A stretch of DNA of 37,939 nt from an uncultured Flavobacteriales bacterium (GCA_913020435.1 CAJVZZ010000026.1:1-37939), one strand, 5' to 3'. Shown: positions 16,667 through 24,647, counted from the first letter of the stretch. Made by a program: numbers and translations. The notes: a model not told the origin generated them from the letters alone.

Positions 16667-18205
16667 TTAAGCCTCTATTTCATGAAACTGGTGCTGACGA
16701 ACCGTATTTTTCAACTTTCGCACGTACTCTTCTTCTAACCACTGAACAAAATTGTCTGAATTGCTAGTAATACAATAGGAATAAGCTTTAATTCGATACT
16801 TGATCTCATCGTTTAGCACATCAATCAACTCCAATGCATCGCCTAAATCTTCGCTATTCTCTAGAATTTGAACTGCATGTTTATCGTGCGAAAGATTCAA
16901 TACTTCCTTTGCTTTTAATGCTTGTGCAATCACCTTTTTGTATTCGGCTTTTACATCAAACTCAAAATGCTCACTCTTGGTATTTGGGAAGCGCACTCTA
17001 ATAATTTCTGGCATTTCGTAACGGAAGTTACGTTGCAGGTCATCATCATTAGATAGGTTGTTGATGTAAGAAAGTGGTGCTCTAAAAATTTCCTTCCAAT
17101 CTATATAAGAATCCCAAAGACCAAAACGCAATGCGTTATTTCCCAGATCTAGTACGACAAATCGACGTTTTTCAGGCAAGATACGACTGCCTCTCCCAAT
17201 CATTTGATGGTATAGAGTGAGTGATTTGGTGGCACGATTTAAAATAATTGTATCCACGGTTGGCTCATCAAATCCCGTCGTAAGAATACTTACTGATGTT
17301 AGCACTGCTTTTGGGGTAACCTTAAACCAGTGCAGAATTTCTTTACGTTCCTTCTCAGTATTTGTATTGTCCAAGTGCCTTACATCATAACCCGCATTTT
17401 CAAAGGTTATAGCGACATTCCGAGAGGTTTGAATACCGTTATTAAAAATCAACGTTTTCTTATCCTTTGAGCGCTCTTCGTAAGCTTGAAGCAACTTTTC
17501 TTGCATTTCAAAATTAGAATACAAGCGTTCTGAAGACGCTACGGTGTAATCGCCATTAACCCCTACTGAGAGTGATTTTAGGTTTACGTTGTAGCTGTAG
17601 GTATCTGCTTTTGAAAGAAATTGATTCCTTACCAATTCAGAAATCGACTGCCCTACGATAAGACTATCGTAGTGATCTTTCATCGGTAACTTTAGATTAG
17701 AACTCAACGGTGTTGCAGTAACACCTAAAATATTACAATGCTCAAAATAACGGAACAGCTTTCTAAAGCTATTGTAATGTGCTTCGTCAATAATAACCAG
17801 GCCCAATTGACGTAAATTAATTCTAGAATCCTGAATACGATTACTTAGAGTTTCAACCATTGCAACGAAACAACCAAATTCATCTTGATCGGGAAGCTCT
17901 TTTACTTTGCTATCAATGATTTTATTGGGAACACCAAACTCATCAAGCATTCTTGAAGTTTGCGCACACAGCTCAACTCGGTGTGTAAGTATCAAAACTT
18001 TTTTGCGAGTATCGTTAATATAACGTCTAGCAAATTCAGAAAAAATTACTGTTTTCCCCCCGCCAGTAGGCAGTTGGTAAAGTAAGTTCACTTTCTCATC
18101 AGGCTTTTCAATGCGCTCAAAAATATCGTTGATGGCATTGTGCTGATAATCGTAGAGATTCTTACCTGTTTTACGCTCAAACTTCTCAATTGAATTAAAT
18201 GCCAT
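16667..18205 (-). CDS. DEAD/DEAH-box superfamily 2 helicase
   Basis: A 512-residue ATP-dependent nucleic-acid helicase/translocase of the SF2 type I restriction-like (ResIII) subgroup. Motif I is PTGGGKT with Lys51, motif II DEAH at 140-143, motif III VTATP near 165, and motif VI QMIGRGSR near 340, with the RecA-like lobe 2 in between (LIFNNGIQTS, ILTTGFDEP). The C-terminal part after about 400 is unique and rich in acidic helices. There are no nuclease or methylase neighbours, so it does not look like part of a restriction system. Such stand-alone helicases are common in Bacteroidota; the substrate is unknown. Confidence 0.9.
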   Translation of the reverse strand: MAFNSIEKFERKTGKNLYDYQHNAINDIFERIEKPDEKVNLLYQLPTGGGKTVIFSEFARRYINDTRKKVLILTHRVELCAQTSRMLDEFGVPNKIIDSKVKELPDQDEFGCFVAMVETLSNRIQDSRINLRQLGLVIIDEAHYNSFRKLFRYFEHCNILGVTATPLSSNLKLPMKDHYDSLIVGQSISELVRNQFLSKADTYSYNVNLKSLSVGVNGDYTVASSERLYSNFEMQEKLLQAYEERSKDKKTLIFNNGIQTSRNVAITFENAGYDVRHLDNTNTEKERKEILHWFKVTPKAVLTSVSILTTGFDEPTVDTIILNRATKSLTLYHQMIGRGSRILPEKRRFVVLDLGNNALRFGLWDSYIDWKEIFRAPLSYINNLSNDDDLQRNFRYEMPEIIRVRFPNTKSEHFEFDVKAEYKKVIAQALKAKEVLNLSHDKHAVQILENSEDLGDALELIDVLNDEIKYRIKAYSYCITSNSDNFVQWLEEEYVRKLKNTVRQHQFHEIEA

Positions 18206-18230
18206 AGTCCCTCTTCACTTTATCGTTTTG

Positions 18231-18238
18231 CAAAAGTA
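18231..18238 (-). promoter_or_regulatory. -7 promoter box for the helicase gene
   Basis: TACTTTTG on the minus strand, TAnnTTTG type, gives a leader of about 20-25 bases. Confidence 0.4.
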
Positions 18239-18243
18239 GTGAG

Positions 18244-18279
18244 AACAAAAGGTTTAAGAAAACCTTATTCCCTTTTGTT
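18244..18279. promoter_or_regulatory. Nested, mutually exclusive inverted repeats between divergent genes
   Basis: AACAAAAGG at 18244-18252 pairs perfectly with CCTTTTGTT at 18271-18279. AAGGTTT at 18249-18255 also pairs perfectly with AAACCTT at 18260-18266. The two pairings share 18249-18252 and cannot form together. The site lies outside both -7 boxes, between the helicase and the IF2-N-like gene, so an operator role is as likely as an RNA role. Confidence 0.35.
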
Positions 18280-18376
18280 TTAAACGCATTTGCTAAAAAG
18301 TAAAAAGAATCTACTAAAATCCTTTACTAAAATAATACATAGGACTCTTGAAGAACGCGTAAATAAAGGACTTGAT

Positions 18377-18384
18377 TATATTTG
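18377..18384 (+). promoter_or_regulatory. -7 promoter box for the IF2-N-like gene
   Basis: TATATTTG matches TAnnTTTG. It would give a leader of about 15-20 bases before the ATG at 18406. A TTG lies 26 bases upstream, a little too far for a standard -33 element. Confidence 0.45.
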
Positions 18385-18405
18385 CGCTGCAAATAAACTA
18401 GAATT

Positions 18406-19323
18406 ATGCGATTAGGTCAATTAGCGCGTCAAGTGGGTATTTCTCAAAAAGACATTGTTTCTTTTCTACAGAAGGAGAAAGATATTGAACTCAAAGTTCA
18501 TCCTAATGTAAAGGTAGAGGATGATTTAGCCAATTTTATTGTCAAAAATTTCGCTAAACCGGAAGAAGAAATAACGGAAGCAGAGCCAGTGGCAGATGCT
18601 AAAGCACCAAAAATAGAATCGTCAAAAGCGGCAGCAATTGAAGGTTTTGTTGAAGCCTTAAAATCTAAAGCTGTAGAAAAAATCGCAGCTCCTGAAATAG
18701 AGTCCCCAGCAGAAATAAAAGAATACGTACAAGGCGAAGAATTCGTTCGACCCGAAGGACCGATAGAAAAAATTGAAACTGAAATTCCTAAATTAGAGGG
18801 TTTTAAAGTGATCGGTAAAATTGATTTACCGCAATTTCATAAAGAAGTACCCGCTCCAGATTTGGAACCAAAAGATACAACCGAAGCAATTATAGACGAA
18901 GCTGCAACAGAAAACGATGCTCCTGTCACTTTGCCAAATGCCACCCCCCTGTTTAATAATCGACCAAAACGGGAACCGAGAAAAGAAAAGCCACGACCAG
19001 TGCGTTCAAAAAAGCCACAAATTAGCGAAGACGATCGTAAAACAAAAGAACTGGAACGAACGGAAAGACAGCGTTTAGCTATGAAAAAAGCTAAAAAAGC
19101 AGCAGCGCGCAAAAAGCATTTGGATTTGGTAAAAAGTTATGATACTGTTCAAAAACCAAAAGCTAAATCAAAGAAAAACCCCAAGATTGCTGCAATTGAA
19201 GAGTTAAAAACGGCTGCAAGTAGAACCTCACTTGGACATCAAGTAGTAAATACTCCAAATAAGCCTAAAAATGAGCCAAAAACGCTTATCGGAAAGATTT
19301 GGCGTTGGATGAATACGGAATAA
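18406..19323 (+). CDS. Free-standing IF2-N-domain-like protein, charged and low-complexity
   Basis: The first 45 residues (MRLGQLARQVGISQKDIVSF, then LQKEKDIEL and V..DLANFIVKNF) resemble the N-terminal helical domain of translation initiation factor IF2. The rest of the 305 residues has no GTPase: an acidic Pro/Glu/Ala-rich middle (about 50-190), a Lys/Arg-rich stretch (about 195-250, with RPKREPRKEKPRP), and a short C-terminal helix ending in IWRWMNTE. It is likely disordered and may bind RNA or ribosomes by analogy with IF2-N, but this is inference. Codon use matches the neighbours. It has its own promoter and is divergent from the helicase. Confidence 0.75.
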   Translation: MRLGQLARQVGISQKDIVSFLQKEKDIELKVHPNVKVEDDLANFIVKNFAKPEEEITEAEPVADAKAPKIESSKAAAIEGFVEALKSKAVEKIAAPEIESPAEIKEYVQGEEFVRPEGPIEKIETEIPKLEGFKVIGKIDLPQFHKEVPAPDLEPKDTTEAIIDEAATENDAPVTLPNATPLFNNRPKREPRKEKPRPVRSKKPQISEDDRKTKELERTERQRLAMKKAKKAAARKKHLDLVKSYDTVQKPKAKSKKNPKIAAIEELKTAASRTSLGHQVVNTPNKPKNEPKTLIGKIWRWMNTE

Positions 19324-19443
19324 TTAGAAGTATGCTAAGCATCGTCGTAACCGATTAAGCAGGAATTTATCTTTTACAAGCCTCCACAAAATCAGTAATC
19401 TCTATTTCCGGAATGAATAGTTAATTAATTTCTTCTCCAGATT

Positions 19444-19710
19444 CTAATGAGAATGTCCGTGCTCTTCAGTCGTTTCTCCCTCACCATGTTCAACTTCCGC
19501 GCTCACCTCGACAACCTTTAATTCCATTCCGCAAACTGAGCAAGAGCCCGCTTTATCGAAAGTTGTACCTTTTTCGCAATCCATAGGACATTGATAAGTA
19601 GCAGCTTCTACCGTTTGATTTGTTTCAGTTGCTCCACCGCAAGCAATAATAGCCGCTCCAGAAATAAATAAAGAAAGACCTAAACCTGCTGTATAAAGAA
19701 TTCGTTTCAT
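19444..19710 (-). CDS. Heavy-metal-binding-domain lipoprotein
   Basis: An 88-residue lipoprotein: lipobox IIAC with Cys24, then a compact heavy-metal-binding domain with YQCPMDCEKGTTFDKAGSC and CSVCGMEL (the CPM...C..CGM.L pattern), and a Glu/His-rich tail ending HGHSH. Similar domains occur in P-type copper ATPases and in periplasmic CusB/CzcB-type proteins. The protein probably chelates copper, silver or mercury at the periplasmic face. It lies just upstream of, and divergent from, the MerT-MerP fusion gene, which supports a metal role. Confidence 0.85.
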   Translation of the reverse strand: MKRILYTAGLGLSLFISGAAIIACGGATETNQTVEAATYQCPMDCEKGTTFDKAGSCSVCGMELKVVEVSAEVEHGEGETTEEHGHSH

Positions 19711-20006
19711 GTTTTGTTTTATTTAATTGCAAAAGTAAGATGATTGTGGCTTCCACTCTTACTTCAATCGATAGCTATTGAATCAATATTAAGACACCCG
19801 CTTTGCCTAAATCAGAATAGACAGAATGTAGTAATTCACATTTATAAAATACTAGTATTAAACCCGTGTATTGATTGCAAAGCGTGAGACCGTATTTAAC
19901 TGAATGTAACTGTAAGTAAAATATGCGTAAATATTTAATACAGTGTGCCCTATGTGGGTCTGTATGTGAATGTTTACCTTAGCGAGTTGTTATATATAAA
20001 CTCAGA
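19711..20006. promoter_or_regulatory. Divergent control region of the metal island
   Basis: There is no gene. TACTTTTG on the minus strand at 19730-19737 is the likely -7 box for the HMBD lipoprotein, leaving about 20 bases of leader. AATACTAGTATT at 19848-19859 is a perfect 12-base palindrome and the most obvious candidate operator. No clear -7 box for the MerT-type gene was found; the AT-rich TTATATATAA stretch just before its ATG is the nearest candidate. No ArsR or MerR gene is adjacent. Confidence 0.4.
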
Positions 20007-20606
20007 ATGAGGAATAACGGAAAGATTATAGGTGCAGGTTTATTGACTGCGATTTCAGCTTCTTTGTGCTGCATTACTCCTATTCTAGCATTATTAGCTG
20101 GGACAAGCGGAATGGCTTCAACTTTCTCGTGGATTGAGCCGTTTCGACCCTATTTAATAGGATTGACAATTTTGGTTCTTAGCTTTGCTTGGTATCAAAT
20201 TCTGCAACCCAAGAAGGATATGAACTGCGATTGCGATGCAGATGAACAAACAAATTTGCTTCAATCAAAATCCTTCTTAGGAGTCGTTACAGTGTTTGCT
20301 TTGGTTATGCTTGTTTTTCCTTATTTTTCTAGTATTTTTTATCTATCTAATGTTGAGCATATTACTACCGTTGAACAATCGAAGATTGAAAAAATTGAGA
20401 TTAATATTAGCGGAATGACCTGCAATAGTTGTGAAGAACATATAGACCATGAAGTAGGTAAAATCGACGGAATCCTTAATTCACAAGCGTCTTATGAAAA
20501 AGGAAATGCAGTTGTTGAATTTGATAAAACTAAAACGAACTGGGCCGAAATTCAAACTGCAATTAACTCTACCGGCTATGAAGTCGTTAATAAATTAGAC
20601 AACTAA
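20007..20606 (+). CDS. MerT-MerP fusion: mercuric-type inner-membrane transporter with HMA domain
   Basis: The 199-residue protein joins a MerT-like membrane part to a MerP-like domain. The first membrane helix carries the Cys pair of MerT (SASLCCITP, Cys21-Cys22). Helix two is near 46-64, the loop MNCDCDAD holds Cys74 and Cys76, and helix three is near 90-112. The C-terminal 75 residues are a heavy-metal-associated domain with GMTCNSCEEH (Cys139, Cys142) and the strand/helix order of HMA domains. In known systems MerT and MerP take up Hg(II) for reduction by MerA, but no merA is nearby, so export or buffering of another soft metal is possible. It is overlapped by the GDCCVxC gene. Confidence 0.88.
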   Translation: MRNNGKIIGAGLLTAISASLCCITPILALLAGTSGMASTFSWIEPFRPYLIGLTILVLSFAWYQILQPKKDMNCDCDADEQTNLLQSKSFLGVVTVFALVMLVFPYFSSIFYLSNVEHITTVEQSKIEKIEINISGMTCNSCEEHIDHEVGKIDGILNSQASYEKGNAVVEFDKTKTNWAEIQTAINSTGYEVVNKLDN

Positions 20607-20812
20607 TGGAAGTTCAATTGAAATCTCAAATTACTTGCCCTGAATGCGGACATAAAAAAGAAGAAATTATGCCTACCGATGCTTGCCAATTCTTTTATGA
20701 ATGTGAAAACTGTCATAAGATTCTAAAACCAAAAGAAGGAGATTGTTGTGTCTACTGTTCATATGGGTCAGTTTCATGTCCTTCGATTCAAGAAAACAAA
20801 AGTTGTTGTTGA
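20606..20812 (+). CDS. GDCCVxC-domain small protein
   Basis: A 68-residue protein rich in cysteines: CPECGHKKEE, CQFFYECENCH, then the family signature GDCCVYCSYG and a C-terminal CP...NKSCC. The paired CxxC sites suggest a zinc-ribbon-like or metal-thiolate fold. Some members of this family contain selenocysteine in place of the last Cys of GDCCVxC; here it is an ordinary TGT Cys. The start ATG overlaps the final base of the MerT-MerP stop (TAATG), so translation is coupled and a role as a metal-passing partner is likely. Confidence 0.88.
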   Translation: MEVQLKSQITCPECGHKKEEIMPTDACQFFYECENCHKILKPKEGDCCVYCSYGSVSCPSIQENKSCC

Positions 20813-21168
20813 ATACAATTGAAAAACTCAACCGCCATTAGTTAACAGCCACTAAAACGAAAATACTAGGATAGTTTAAACTTGAAACAATATACCACGA
20901 ACAAACGATAGTATGAAAACCATATTTAGTTTCATAAATGCTCTTGGTATTGCAGTTGTACTCAATTAAGGAGAAATAAGCTCTTTATATCTGTGCGGCG
21001 AGACTAAAAGCTTCTATTCGCACTTGCCAAAGCGGCGAAATGTTAGCGGTAAACCTCTTACTTAACATGCAAACCCAAAAAAACAACCCCATTTGTTTTA
21101 ATTCAAACTCATGTAGTTCTTGGCTGAGTGCTGGCTGTTTTCTATATTGGAATAATTACAATCCCAAT
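20813..21168. other. Intergenic region without a clear gene
   Basis: The 356 bases hold no convincing gene. A short frame at 20913-20969 (18 codons, MKTIFSFINALGIAVVLN) looks like the start of a membrane or exported protein and may be a remnant. AAGGAG at 20967-20972 is not followed by a suitable start codon. Confidence 0.4.
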
Positions 21169-21705
21169 TTAATTCGCTACCGAAAAAGCCATTCCATTTA
21201 TGGTATCGTATTTCATTTCTTTTACCTCAAAAGCCGATTTTACATCGTTAAAAACTTCACAAGAAAGAATTGGAGATACATATACATGCAGCGTCATTGC
21301 ACGAAGATCATTATCGTTATTCAATTTATGATATCCCATTGCAGCGTTCATAAAAGTCAGTTTACCAGGAACTAACTGTAAACGATTTACCTCGGTAAGA
21401 TCACCTGACTCCATTTTTTCATATCGAATTTCAGTTAACTCGCCTTCTAATTGATAAAGCCAACAATTTTGATCATCATGACCATGTATTGGTGTTTCAT
21501 TCCCTTTTTTCCAGCAGAGTAAAATCATCTCATATTCATCAGTCCGATAAATGCAATTCCGAGTGTAGGTATCTTTATCCCATGAAGCATATGCTTCAAA
21601 ATCACTCAATGGAATGTTCATTTTTTTTAAAATCTCTCCTTGATTAGAAGCATCTGAATGATCCAGCTTTTCGATAAGTTCTTCAAGTGATTCAATTGCG
21701 TCCAT
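21169..21705 (-). CDS. Cysteine dioxygenase family protein (cupin)
   Basis: A 178-residue cupin with the iron-binding His triad of cysteine dioxygenases: TPIHGHDDQNCW supplies His-x-His, and GYHKLNN the third His. Family members oxidise cysteine to cysteine sulphinate or related thiols. The Arg in the substrate pocket region (RNCIYR...) and the final strand (MTLHVYVSP) are in place. The N-terminal 30 residues form a helix-rich extension. It stands alone on the minus strand, with an intergenic region on each side. Confidence 0.88.
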   Translation of the reverse strand: MDAIESLEELIEKLDHSDASNQGEILKKMNIPLSDFEAYASWDKDTYTRNCIYRTDEYEMILLCWKKGNETPIHGHDDQNCWLYQLEGELTEIRYEKMESGDLTEVNRLQLVPGKLTFMNAAMGYHKLNNDNDLRAMTLHVYVSPILSCEVFNDVKSAFEVKEMKYDTINGMAFSVAN

Positions 21706-21968
21706 AGTGCTCGTTTTTATAAATTAATGCCTTGCGTTTCGCTCAATAATATGGAGGCAAAAATTACTCCAATTTATATGAATTTGCAGGTCATTACAGA
21801 ATTAATTACCAACCGCTAAAAACTAGATTATTAAGTATAATTTTCATTTTAATTCATTTTTCAACTTGAAAATAGCACGAAAAATAATTGGAGTTCACGA
21901 TGAAATTAAAACGGCAGACAAATTCTCGTTTTAAACCTACACTCACAAATGCCATTGCAGTAATAGCA

Positions 21969-22478
21969 CTACTCCCCTTTTACTGCCCAAAAAGCCTCTT
22001 GATTAAACCATTCTTGTTCTTCGGTGGTTTTACAAATTAATTCAGCACGTTCTTTAAAATCAAAATAAACGTCTTGTTCCTTCGTATAAGCCAGCGCATA
22101 CTCAAACGAACGCAACATACTAGTATAAAATGAATCTTGGTGCACCGTTCTATGGGAGCGATAAGTTTGAGCAATTTCGATATTGTAGAACATAAGATCG
22201 CCAATTATCATTGGATCTACTCCCAAAAGAACGAAATGTTTAATGAATTTTTGGGCAACCGTTCTTCGCATTTTAGGTCGACGCCGTTTTCCTTTAGGGT
22301 AATATTCCTGACTTATTTTGACCTTGGCTTCTTCCAGTAGTTTCTTTTCATCTGGATTAAATACAAAATTGTAGTAGGTTTTAACCTCTTTAAACTTTAG
22401 GTACAAATCCATGCACTGCTCTTCGAGCTGCTCTTTAGTCAGTTCTTGTAAATACTTCTTTAGCGCTCGTTTACTCAT
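21969..22478 (-). CDS. DUF6155 family protein
   Basis: A 169-residue cytosolic protein matching the DUF6155 pattern from memory: the start SKRALKKYLQELTKEQLEEQ, YNFVFNPDEKKLLEEAK, a basic block KGKRRRPKMRRTVAQKFIKH (about 62-81), and GVDPMIIGDLMFYNIEIAQ. It is alpha-helical with no transmembrane segment. The basic helix could bind nucleic acid; no function is known to me. A TACCTTTG box lies at 22486-22493, seven bases before the start codon. Confidence 0.8.
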   Translation of the reverse strand: MSKRALKKYLQELTKEQLEEQCMDLYLKFKEVKTYYNFVFNPDEKKLLEEAKVKISQEYYPKGKRRRPKMRRTVAQKFIKHFVLLGVDPMIIGDLMFYNIEIAQTYRSHRTVHQDSFYTSMLRSFEYALAYTKEQDVYFDFKERAELICKTTEEQEWFNQEAFWAVKGE

Positions 22479-22550
22479 TGATTTTCAAAGGTAATATTCA
22501 ATTTATGAACTCCGTCGTTCAACTATCAGAGATTCTTTAGTTTTATACCC

Positions 22551-22868
22551 ATGCTGAAAACATTCCGTGAATACATTTTTTTTCGAAAATCGTTGTTGCT
22601 CATTGGTATTACAGCTCTGTTTCTTTTTGCATTAAACCTAACGGGGCAGCTCAACATGTTACCCGCTTGTTTCGTTGAGCATTACACCGGTTTTCACTGC
22701 ATTGCATGTGGATCTACTACTGCTTCTATTGATATTTTTAAAGTGGGTTTTGACATCGCTAACAAAGATCATTTTAAACCAATATTTGCCGCTCTTTCTC
22801 TGAGCGTATTACTAGCAATCGATATTTATTCATTTACAAAAGGAAAACTCAAAAACTCAACACCATGA
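22551..22868 (+). CDS. DUF2752 family membrane protein
   Basis: A 105-residue protein with an N-terminal membrane helix (about 15-30), the DUF2752 signature PACFVEHYTGFHCIACGSTTAS with the C..CG..T pattern at about 37-59, and a C-terminal helix (about 77-95). DUF2752 proteins are small inner-membrane proteins of unknown role, here with two Cys near the membrane surface. The stop overlaps the start of the next membrane-protein gene by four bases (ATGA), so the two form a pair. Confidence 0.85.
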   Translation: MLKTFREYIFFRKSLLLIGITALFLFALNLTGQLNMLPACFVEHYTGFHCIACGSTTASIDIFKVGFDIANKDHFKPIFAALSLSVLLAIDIYSFTKGKLKNSTP

Positions 22869-23647
22869 AAAATTTCAACAAAGCCATTAATGAAGGGTAC
22901 GACTTTGACATGAGCAATTATATAAAATCAGCTTGGACCAGAGTAAATAATGAAATGGGAACTTATGTGAGTTTTACTTTGCTGTTTTTTATAATCAGTA
23001 TAGTTGTTAGTTTGGTTCCTCTGCTCAATTTTATAAGCAGTTTTGTCCAAACGCTATTGGCTGCAGGTTTTTTTATTTACGCCTCCAAACAGAAAGAAGG
23101 AACTGCGGAATTCAAAGATTTTTTTGGCGGATTTTCCTTTATACTCCCTTTGTTGCTTTTTTCAATCGCCTATCTAGTGCTTCTAATTCCTGGTTTCCTC
23201 CTACTTTTTGGATTGTCATTTCCAATAGAAGACTTTCTTACGCTTGCTTCCGGTGGAGGAGATGATCCTGAAATAGTAAAAGAATTAGTAAAGTCGCTGC
23301 TTGCCAATTCTTCAAGTACTTCGGGTCTTATTTCTTCTTTGCTTGCAATGATTTACTTCCTTTATATATCGGTTTCTTACATACTTTCTGTACCACTAAT
23401 CGTGCTAGGAAAACTAGACTTTTGGCCTGCTATGGAGGTTTCAAGGAGAACTATAGCAAAGAATTTCATGCCTGCTTTAGGAATGTTGTTCCTTCTTGGA
23501 TTAGGAATTTCAGTTGCTACTGTGGTTACTTGTGGATTGGGGCTATTACTAGCGTTTCCAGTTATGTATATTGTCTATTTCGAAATGTATGATCAGATCT
23601 ATGAAGTCAATTATTCCGAAATTGATAGTGAAGAAGATCCAGATTAA
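22865..23647 (+). CDS. Integral membrane protein of unknown function
   Basis: The 260-residue protein has about six membrane segments: near 35-60, 64-73, 90-115, 150-175, 178-190 and 205-245. The stretch GFSFILPLLLFSIAYLVLLIPGFLLLFG and the ISVATVVTCGLGLLLAFPVMYIVYFEMYDQIY region are typical of YciC/DUF975-like membrane proteins, though I cannot assign one family. The acidic C-terminus (SEEDPD) is cytosolic. It overlaps the DUF2752 gene and meets the pentapeptide-repeat gene convergently with one base between stop codons. Confidence 0.75.
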   Translation: MKNFNKAINEGYDFDMSNYIKSAWTRVNNEMGTYVSFTLLFFIISIVVSLVPLLNFISSFVQTLLAAGFFIYASKQKEGTAEFKDFFGGFSFILPLLLFSIAYLVLLIPGFLLLFGLSFPIEDFLTLASGGGDDPEIVKELVKSLLANSSSTSGLISSLLAMIYFLYISVSYILSVPLIVLGKLDFWPAMEVSRRTIAKNFMPALGMLFLLGLGISVATVVTCGLGLLLAFPVMYIVYFEMYDQIYEVNYSEIDSEEDPD

Positions 23648-23648
23648 A

Positions 23649-24203
23649 TTATTCGATTTTGATATTGAAACTATCTAAAAGACCCTTAATTCCGTCTACA
23701 CTGAATTGGGCATTTTTCATATTGTTTTGAACTGGATTAATCGAATATCCTATTGCATTTCTGAAATCGGATTTCTGCAGGTTTGAGTTTTCGAATACAG
23801 CTCCAAGAAACTGACTATCATTAAATTGACAAGATCGTAAATCCGTTTCAGAGAACTCGCATTCTGATAAATTCGAATTGATAAACGAACTTTCTTTAAG
23901 CGTTAATCCATAGAATGAACTCATATTAAGAGCACAGGCTTTAAAATGCAATTCCAATAAAAATGCTTCTGAATTCTCAAATGAATTACCAATCATTTTA
24001 CAGCCCGTAAAGGATATGTTCTGAAGTTTAGCATGCGCCCATTTCGAATTGGACAAATTGCAATCCATAAACTGACAATCCTCCAATTCAAACTTTTTAA
24101 AATCGAATTTGCTGAAGTCACAAGATTGAAAAGTGCAATTGACAAATTCGCCAATTTCTAATTCCTTTAATTCTTTGAAAGTTTCGTTTTCGGAGAAGCT
24201 CAT
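23649..24203 (-). CDS. Pentapeptide-repeat protein
   Basis: A 184-residue right-handed quadrilateral beta-helix protein. Repeats of five with a central F/L and a small residue two before (FKKFELEDCQFMDCNLSNSK, ...SSFINSNLSECEFSETDLRS...) run through residues about 20-155. The C-terminal segment (GYSINPVQNN, FSVDGIKGLLDSF) resembles the end of Qnr/McbG-like proteins. Members of that group mimic DNA and can protect gyrase, but most pentapeptide proteins have no known target, so resistance is not implied. A TAATTTTG box lies at 24211-24218 upstream. Confidence 0.85.
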   Translation of the reverse strand: MSFSENETFKELKELEIGEFVNCTFQSCDFSKFDFKKFELEDCQFMDCNLSNSKWAHAKLQNISFTGCKMIGNSFENSEAFLLELHFKACALNMSSFYGLTLKESSFINSNLSECEFSETDLRSCQFNDSQFLGAVFENSNLQKSDFRNAIGYSINPVQNNMKNAQFSVDGIKGLLDSFNIKIE

Positions 24204-24433
24204 ATTACGTCAAAATTACCTTTTCAATTTATCCAAAGACACTTCTTGGCTGATTTCGTTTTCTACCGAAGGAAAAATCTCATTTTGATTGCTGCCTTAT
24301 ACTCTTTTTAATCTAAAACTCCATATACTATCTCTCAAAAAGAGATAGGAAAAAGACATAATCACCAATAGTAGTTTCCTTTAGAGGTAAGTAAACGTTA
24401 GATTTTTGAGGGCTTGATTAGTTAAGCTATTTC

Positions 24434-24452
24434 TCCTCTTTTGAGGATTTTT
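24434..24452 (+). terminator. Short terminator-like hairpin
   Basis: TCCTC at 24434-24438 pairs with GAGGA at 24443-24447 across a TTTT loop, followed by five T. The stem is short and no plus-strand gene ends just before it, so its role is uncertain. Confidence 0.3.
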
Positions 24453-24498
24453 AAAAATCAATTAACTCTGGTTTACAGATAGCAACAACGTTCTTTTA

Positions 24499-24647
24499 AT
24501 GGATCCGGGTCTAATCTTAATTGTTTTTATAATATACGTTTTCCCTAGTCTATTAATCCAAATTTTCAACCGAAAGCCTTTAGTTCCGTTTTTGTGCTTT
24601 TTGCTCTAATTCTTGCTGCAATTTTCTTTCAAACAACTGCATCTTAG
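24499..24647 (+). pseudogene. Possible two-helix mini membrane protein broken by a -1 frameshift
   Basis: The frame from ATG 24499 gives MDPGLILIVFIIYVFPSLLI and a stop at 24607-24609. If one T is added to the T run near 24590, the frame runs on as FVLFALILAAIFFQTTAS to a TAG at 24645-24647, giving a 49-residue protein with two membrane helices. That the +1 frame also encodes a clean helix suggests a broken gene, a sequencing error, or a recoding site. This is too short for firm evidence. Confidence 0.25.

Noticed and set aside
16667-18205. Restriction or phage-defence system around the SF2 helicase
   Set aside because: There is no nuclease, methylase or other defence gene next to it; the neighbours are a lipoprotein isomerase and an IF2-N-like protein.
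20810-20842. Possible selenocysteine read-through at the TGA ending the GDCCVxC gene
   Set aside because: Some members of this family are selenoproteins, but here the signature has ordinary Cys. The frame after TGA stops after about ten codons with no Sec-like context.
20836-21045. Integron-like attC site between GTTAACAGCC and ATGTTAGCGGT
   Set aside because: The spacing is about 200 bases, there is no paired L/R box structure, and no integrase is present.
21040-21375. Plus-strand open frame of 111 codons
   Set aside because: It mostly overlaps the cysteine dioxygenase gene in antisense, its composition is not coding-like, and it starts with no ribosome site.
21766-21894. ACTCCAATT/AATTGGAGT inverted pair 111 bases apart
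   Set aside because: The pair is short, AT-rich and widely spaced, so it is likely by chance in such DNA.
21900-22040. Short frame with GGAG upstream of ATG (MKLKRQ...)
   Set aside because: It runs into the antisense 3' end of the DUF6155 gene and has no recognisable pattern.
23649-24203. Quinolone-resistance (Qnr) gene
   Set aside because: The protein is a pentapeptide-repeat protein with a similar C-terminal pattern, but it lacks full Qnr length and its specific features, so resistance cannot be claimed.
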